DNA from: Schistocerca nitens
Taxonomy: Eukaryota > Arthropoda > Insecta > Orthoptera > Acrididae
DNA length: 64,000 bases
Reading direction: 5' to 3'
Assembly (NCBI RefSeq): GCF_023898315.1
Contig: NC_064618.1
Location: 189,277,548 to 189,341,547 of the forward strand
The position numbers and the translations under genes were made by a program. Under the pieces are notes generated by a model. It was not told where the DNA came from. It ran no database searches and worked only from the letters and a program-made list of their open reading frames with translations. Shown one piece after another: positions 59,140 to 64,000 of this stretch (within the stretch, counting starts at the first letter, position 1; each line of letters starts with the position of its first letter).

Positions 59140-61448
59140 TCATTGTCTGTCTCTGTGTTGGCGCGCGCCGTTATTGGGATTAGGAGACCTAACTTCTACA
59201 AATTCACTCTGACGAGAAGGCCCTGCCCTGTTTAAATCCCGCCAGTTCTGATGCAATTCAGGTCTGTCGTTACGATCACATCGTCTGTCGTCATGTTGGT
59301 AGTTCCTGTAGTTTCTTTCTTGTCGGTTAAGTGGTGGAGAATTTCTCCCTGAATCGTAACTGTGCGCTGGACCGTTGCGTCTAAAGTTATTCTGTCTCCC
59401 GTAATAATAATTATTTTGGTTCCCATGTTGTCTGTTTCTCTGATTGTCTCTGTAATAGTCATTACCGCGGAGAGGTGATCTTTCCCTGTAATTATTACTA
59501 CTCTGCCAACGGTTGTCATACGGGTGGTGTCTGTTTTGGTCGCGATTTACGTTATAAGAATAGCCTTGTCGTGTATTATTTCTGTCATCGCGGAATTGTG
59601 ACAGATGTGACCTGTAATTGTTGTGCTCCTGTTCCCGCGTTCCCCGATTGTCAGTGTCAATTTCCAGTTCTTGTAACATTCCCTGAAAAGCCTCAATGTC
59701 TTCTTTGGAACGTCCTGCTAAAATAATATGTCGTAAATGTTCAGGTAATTTGATTAAGCAATGCGGAAGAGTTCTGAGGGGCTGTATGGGTTTGACAGGT
59801 ACTGATTCTTGTGCAACATGTCTTCAAAATATTTCACAAGTCTGGAGAATTCAGATTGTTCGAAATGTTTCATCATTATGATGCCATGTTTTACTCGGTC
59901 TTGTGTGGCTTGAGACCAATATGCTGAGAGGAAGGCATGGTAAAATTCTCCTTCACTGTGGCAATCGTGAATGACCGATCGCATTCTTGCAGCTGGTTCA
60001 TTCTCTAAGTAGCCACACATAAATTCTAATCTGTGTTCTAACGACCAGTTGGGAGGAAAACAATGAGAGAATTGATGGAGCCATGCTTGTGGATGAATGT
60101 CGTTGCCAGAATTCTTAAATGTTTTGAATTTACGTGTAGTAATGAACAGCTTATAGTCAAAATCATCATGTCGGCAAGTCGCACGTCGGTCATTGTTACG
60201 TCGTTTCGGCGGCTCCATCTCAAAATTCGGTGTACCTTGCCAATTTCTTTCATAATTTCCGAAGTGCCCTGTGTTGTTATTTTGTGTCTGTTCCGTATTT
60301 CTATGTCCCTCTTCCCGCACTGGAGCGCGAGTGTCCTCTGAAATATGTAATTCTTGTATTACTTGTGCCAAATGATCTTGCACTTCCCGGATTTCTCTTT
60401 TGTACTGTGTATCGATTTGATTTTGATTTTGTTTGAATTTTCTAATTTGTTCATACTCTTCTGTGTCAGTGAAGGCTACAGGTCTTGTGTCATTCAGATC
60501 ATCATCTACCTTTGTAGATAAGTTAGTGACCTGATCCGAAAGTTCGGCTACTTTCTCCGATAGTGAACACATTTCCTCAGTGTGTTTTTCTGAACCAAGT
60601 TTCAGAGTGTCCATTTGTGCTGAAATCGATTCTACTGTGTCCTTCAAGTTTTCCTGAGTTTTTGCAAGTTGCGTAACCGAATCGGTAGATGCAACTGAGT
60701 CAAATTTAGCTTGCAAGGTCTCATGATTTTCATGAACAGTAGTTTGCACTTCTTTTATGGCTGCTTCGTGATTCTCTAGTGCATTTTCATGACGCGAAAA
60801 AATAGGTTGGAAATGCTCACAAATTTGTGTTTTTACGTCATTACAGACTTTTTGACATTTCGATTCAATGTGATGTAACTCAGTAGTTAAATCCTCACGT
60901 GTTTGTTCAAGAGTTTGCTCCAATGAGTCTAACTTTTGAAGATTTTTTTCCATTGCGTCTAACTTTTTAAGATTTTGTTCCATTGTGTCTAACTTTTGAA
61001 GATTTTGTCCCATTTGTTGCATTAATTGCAATAATAATGTATTAGTGTCTGGAATCTGTTTCTCTATGCTTTTTTGCAGTGCATTTTCACCGGCAACATT
61101 CACATTTTGACAAGCAGAAAATGTGTCTTGACTCATTTGAGAAAACGGTGAGGACCCAAAACCTGAGTCTACAGTATTTGCGAGATCGTGTCGTGTCATT
61201 TCGGCTTCCTGAGGCGAGCTATTGCCGACCGATCGATCGATAATGCTTCCCTGTTCACTACTTGTTTCATTGTCTACGCCATTATTTGACGCCCGCTCCA
61301 TTTCCCTATGCACAGTTACCAAATTACTACTTTGAATGTCTGTTAATTCATTACACAGTGGTGCTGATAAGCTACGCTCGTCGTCACTATTATTTCTCAG
61401 TTTACTTTGTAGCCTAGTGTTACGTTTTTCACACGCTATTATTGTCAC
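59140..61448 (-). CDS. Gag-like protein of the LTR element (one frameshift)
   Basis: The frame opens after a TGA near 61454. The first ATG codon is at 61301, so either a non-AUG start at 61448 or a 515-codon product from 61301 applies. Residues of about 120-330 form long coiled coils with a 10-residue repeat (QNLQKLDTME type) at the start. The C-terminal part (HPQAWLHQFSHCFPPNWSLE to KYFEDMLHKNQYL) matches the capsid domain of Ty3/Gypsy Gag. The first frame stops at 59754. One base of shift restores LIKLPEHLRHIILAGRSKED and a basic, Asn/Arg-rich tail (59679-59140) resembling a nucleocapsid without a CCHC knuckle. Gag packages element RNA into particles. The shift looks like a 1-base loss but could be a slip site. 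Confidence 0.82.
60900..61015 (-). repeat. 30-bp coding minisatellite in gag
   Basis: Three near copies of a 30-bp unit (CCATTGCGTCTAACTTTTTA type) encode the 10-residue coiled-coil repeat of Gag. Confidence 0.8.
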
Positions 61449-61739
61449 AATATTTCACACGATAACACAGAAAAGCACAATTTGAAGAGCAAAAACAAGA
61501 GAACACATTAATATAGCACTGAAAATAATATCTAGTTAATTGCAGCTGCGAAATACTTGGTGCAAATCTACATGCATGCCACAACTGTTTTACTGTACAA
61601 CAATGAAAAACTACAACTACAAAGGAGATTTTCTGTACAATTACGCGCTAGTAATAAACAAAAGCTACACTAATTACACAAACTACAAGAAAAAAATCAG
61701 AAGATTCCAGTGAGGTATCCTCGGCTAAGGGTCGACATA
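61449..61739 (-). other. untranslated leader of the LTR element
   Basis: It lies between the 5' LTR and gag. The bases after the LTR (TATGTCGACCCTTAGCC on the element strand) should hold the primer-binding site, but I cannot match them to a tRNA. Confidence 0.5.
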
Positions 61740-62295
61740 TGCAACTTCCCCTTTAGAAAAATTTATACACGACTGTGCTTAAACTGACACACAATATCTT
61801 GTTAGCGCAACGCAATCTGACTTTCAATAATCCCTACAAAAGAATGGGCCCTGACTAACATTAAACTATACCTTTCACAAATCACTTACCTCACAAAAAT
61901 CTTCGCTACTCAAGCTACTGCAATACAGCGAGCGCCACTACTGCCAGCTAAATAAAAGATTCAATGTACTGAAGGCACTAACTACTGATAGGCATAGTTA
62001 GCAAATGAAAGATTTTAATAGAGAACAAACAATGTATTTACCTTAATAGTCATAATATATATATAGCAGTTCATGACAAATTACAAAACTCCGCCATCTC
62101 TCTCCCCACATCCACCACTGCTGGCGGCTCACCTCCAACTGAGCAACGCTACGCGCTGTTCACAGCCAGCTGCCTAACACTACAATGGCGAGTAATACAA
62201 CAACGCAAAGCAGCCACAGACTGCACACAGCACAGCCAGTGATTTTCATACAGAGGTGGCGTTACCAATAAAAAAACCTAAACAGCCTACTTACA
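61740..62295 (-). repeat. 5' LTR
   Basis: 556 bp, nearly identical to the left LTR; one 2-bp TA expansion and about seven substitutions separate them. Confidence 0.93.
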
Positions 62296-62714
62296 GTAGG
62301 ATTTGGCGCGCAGATACCTGTCTGTATGTAATGGCATGCGCAGTGAACAGTAACAACCAATTTTAAGGGACACTGCCGGCCGGAGTGGCCGAGTGTTTCT
62401 AGGCGCTTCAGGCTGGAACCGCGAGAGCGCTACGGTCGCAGGTTCGAATCTTGCATCGGGTATGGATGTGTGTGATGTCCTTAGGTTAGTTAGGTTTAAG
62501 TAGTTCTAAGTTCTAGGGGATTTATCACCTTAGATGTTAAGTCCCATAATGCTCAGAGCCATTTGAACCATTTTTAAGGGGCACTGCATAGCTAGGGCGC
62601 ACCTGTAGACCCAGAGGTGGGCCGCCGCAACCGTCGCCGAAACGTTGGTTTTCCTCCAGCAGCAGTAGTTTTAAACATTATGACGCGATACCACACCCAG
62701 AAAACTCTATGTCG
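62296..62714 (+). mobile_element. PLE 3' end in opposite orientation, with SINE
   Basis: This plus-strand piece mirrors 53345-53545 and ends in CACCCAGAAAACTCTATGTC, the complement of the left PLE end. It is split by a SINE. Together with the left PLE it forms an outward-facing inverted pair, a known arrangement for PLE terminal repeats. It carries a weaker hammerhead-like motif (CAGAGGT at 62612, GAAA at 62639). Confidence 0.77.
62376..62571 (+). mobile_element. tRNA-derived SINE (family A) inside the PLE
   Basis: Full-length plus-strand copy with a 15-bp duplication (TTTTAAGGGACACTG and TTTTAAGGGGCACTG, one mismatch) at 62361-62375 and 62572-62586. Confidence 0.93.
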
Positions 62715-62796
62715 ATTGACTCTGGCCGCGGATGCCCACGCAATTATTTTGTGCGGTATGTTTACTGTCACAAACAGATGGAATGGACTGCGAGAA

Positions 62797-62988
62797 CCGC
62801 CCGGGATTAGCCGAGCGGTCTCAAGTGCTGCAGTCATGGACTGTGCGGTCGGTCCCAGCGGAGGTTCGAGTCCTCCCTCGGACATGCATGGGTGTTTGTC
62901 CTTAGGATAATTTATGTTAAGTAGTGTTTAAGCTTAGGGACTGATGACCTTAGTAGTTAAGCCCCAAAGATTTCACACATCTTTGAAG
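62797..62988 (+). mobile_element. tRNA-derived SINE (family C)
   Basis: The tRNA-like head has GGGATTAGCCGAGCGGTCTC (A-box) and GGTTCGAGTCCTCC (B-box). The tail has GGGACTGATGACCTTAGTAG and TTTCACACAT. An 8-bp duplication, TGCGAGAA, flanks it at 62789-62796 and 62989-62996. Confidence 0.87.
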
Positions 62989-62996
62989 TGCGAGAA

Positions 62997-63330
62997 TGAA
63001 ACGAAATTGATAATACAATGATTTCCACAGCAACACTGAAAGGCTTCCTCAGAGAACAGTTCTTTTCTTACGATCATGTTTTCCTCGTAGTTGCTTATAT
63101 ACTAAAACTTTAATGTGTTATTTATTATACACTCTCCAATCGAACGTTTTTAGACACTCATTAGTGGACGTTAATAAGAGGTAGGCCACGCTTCGCTTTT
63201 ATGATGGCTTGAACTCTCCTGAACATGCATTTAGTGATGTGTTTAAATGTTTTTAAGGAATAGCAGTGTATTATTCCTCAAGAGCTGAAAGCGGAGATTG
63301 GTAGTGAAGATGGACGCTAGGTGGTGATTG
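62997..63330. other. anonymous sequence
   Basis: No recognisable feature. Confidence 0.35.
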
Positions 63331-63692
63331 TGATAAGTTCCTATGGGACCAAACTGCTGAGGTCATCGGTCCCTAGACTTACACGCTGCTTAATCTAACT
63401 TAAGTAACTTACGCTAAGCACAACACACACAAACACACTCACCCATGCCGTCTGGTTTTTGTCAGTACAGCCTGGTACACAGCACTTATTTGCCATAGTG
63501 CTTCGCAGCGGCGAATACCGTAGCAACCACACCTTCAGCGGCTAAGGGCTCGACAGCAGTCCACCCGCTATAAATAGCTATCGCCACGTTGGAAATATAC
63601 TTGCTGGCTGTAGGTGGACTCGAAACCTTGACGGGGGAAGCCGCGCGAACCGTGGCAAGGCGCCCCAGATCGCGAGGCTACCCCGCGAGGCG
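63331..63692 (-). mobile_element. family C-related SINE split by about 155 bp
   Basis: The tail (CTATGGGACCAAACTGCTGA to CACACTCACCCATGCC) lies at 63338-63450. The tRNA-like head (ACTCGAAACC to AGGCTACCCCGCGAGGC) lies at 63618-63692. Together they make one minus-strand SINE. The middle 63451-63617 is foreign sequence without a known identity. Confidence 0.7.
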
Positions 63693-64000
63693 CACGCTAC
63701 GGTTTGTAGCGAAGTCAAGGTGCTAATTCATCCCAGAAGTGTTACATTGGTATCAAGTATGTACTGCGCATAGGAAAAGTTACTTCAGTGATATTATTGT
63801 CCACAAATCATTTACCTCAAAGATGCTGATTTATGACAGGGTGTAATGTCATACTGATACTATCATCGTCTCCGAACTGTTGCTCTTCTGTATACAGTAA
63901 ACGATACAGTAAAGTTTGTTCATATCCTCCGATTTTAGCGTTTTCTTAAGCGCATTGAGAGGGCCATATTCTCACGAAGAGAAGCAACCCCATACCGCAA
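63693..64000. other. anonymous sequence at window end
   Basis: No recognisable feature. Confidence 0.35.

Larger units (their letters stand above)
54404..62295 (-). mobile_element. Gypsy-type LTR element with Gag and no visible Pol, 7.9 kb
   Basis: Two LTRs of 554 and 556 bp in the same orientation enclose 6.8 kb. On the element strand the LTRs begin TGTAAGTAGG and end AAGTTTCA or AAGTTGCA. They differ at only about seven positions plus one 2-bp gap, so insertion is recent. A purine-rich tract precedes the 3' LTR. A gag gene lies near the 5' LTR. The remaining 4.2 kb toward the 3' LTR has no protease, RT, RNase H or integrase motif on either strand. Flanks GCAG (54400-54403) and GTAG (62296-62299) may be a 4-bp duplication with one change. 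It is probably mobilised by an autonomous relative. Confidence 0.88.

Noticed and set aside
1-64000. CRISPR arrays, operons, riboswitches or phage genes
   Set aside because: Repeat types, splice donor, SINEs and LINEs show animal nuclear DNA. No regularly spaced repeat-spacer structure is present.

Overview
This window looks like nuclear DNA from a large-genome orthopteran insect, most likely a Schistocerca-type grasshopper. It has no operons and no compact genes. It does have many copies of tRNA-derived SINEs sharing one tail, plus mariner, Tc1, Tigger/jerky, Penelope, jockey-like, CR1-like and L1/Tx1-like elements, and a Gypsy-type LTR element. The genus is inferred from remembered repeat families; no search was possible.

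Only one host gene segment can be supported: a first coding exon of a chemoreceptor, best read as a gustatory receptor, at 51004-51738 (+). It ends at a GTGAGT donor and no further exon is visible. Everything else recognised is transposon-derived and mostly broken.

Layout. 1-5.2 kb: anonymous DNA with two SINEs and a local duplicated segment, one copy of which holds a SINE while the other is empty. 5.2-6.5 kb: a mariner with TA flanks. 6.5-10.4 kb: a Tc1-like element interrupted by a 2.8-kb jockey-like LINE. 10.5-11.7 kb: a second, broken Tc1 element. 12.1-13.7 kb: a SINE and a decayed Penelope-like element (PLE). 15.7-17.6 kb: an antisense LINE with an internal deletion. 18.1-21.1 kb: a mariner fragment, a SINE with a different tRNA head, and an internally deleted DNA transposon. 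22.9-28.9 kb: a near full-length Tx1-like LINE on the minus strand, inserted in the D-arm of a tRNA-like repeat, with a SINE in its 3' region. 29.3-30.5 kb: a decayed LINE. 34-36.8 kb: a SINE, a mariner deletion derivative, a CR1-like tail and another SINE. 38.0-40.7 kb: a dead Tigger carrying a LINE fragment. 40.7-44.4 kb: a composite hairpin/tRNA-like repeat, then a PLE interrupted by a jerky-type element. 50-52 kb: a SINE and the receptor exon. 53.3-62.7 kb: two outward-facing PLE 3' ends enclosing a 7.9-kb LTR element that encodes Gag but no visible Pol. 62.8-63.7 kb: two more SINE-type repeats.

The genes do not form a pathway. The window records successive insertions, and the nesting gives relative ages. 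The most interesting items are the tRNA-like target of the Tx1-like LINE, the Gag-only LTR element, the inverted PLE pair, hammerhead-like motifs near PLE sequence, and the isolated receptor exon.
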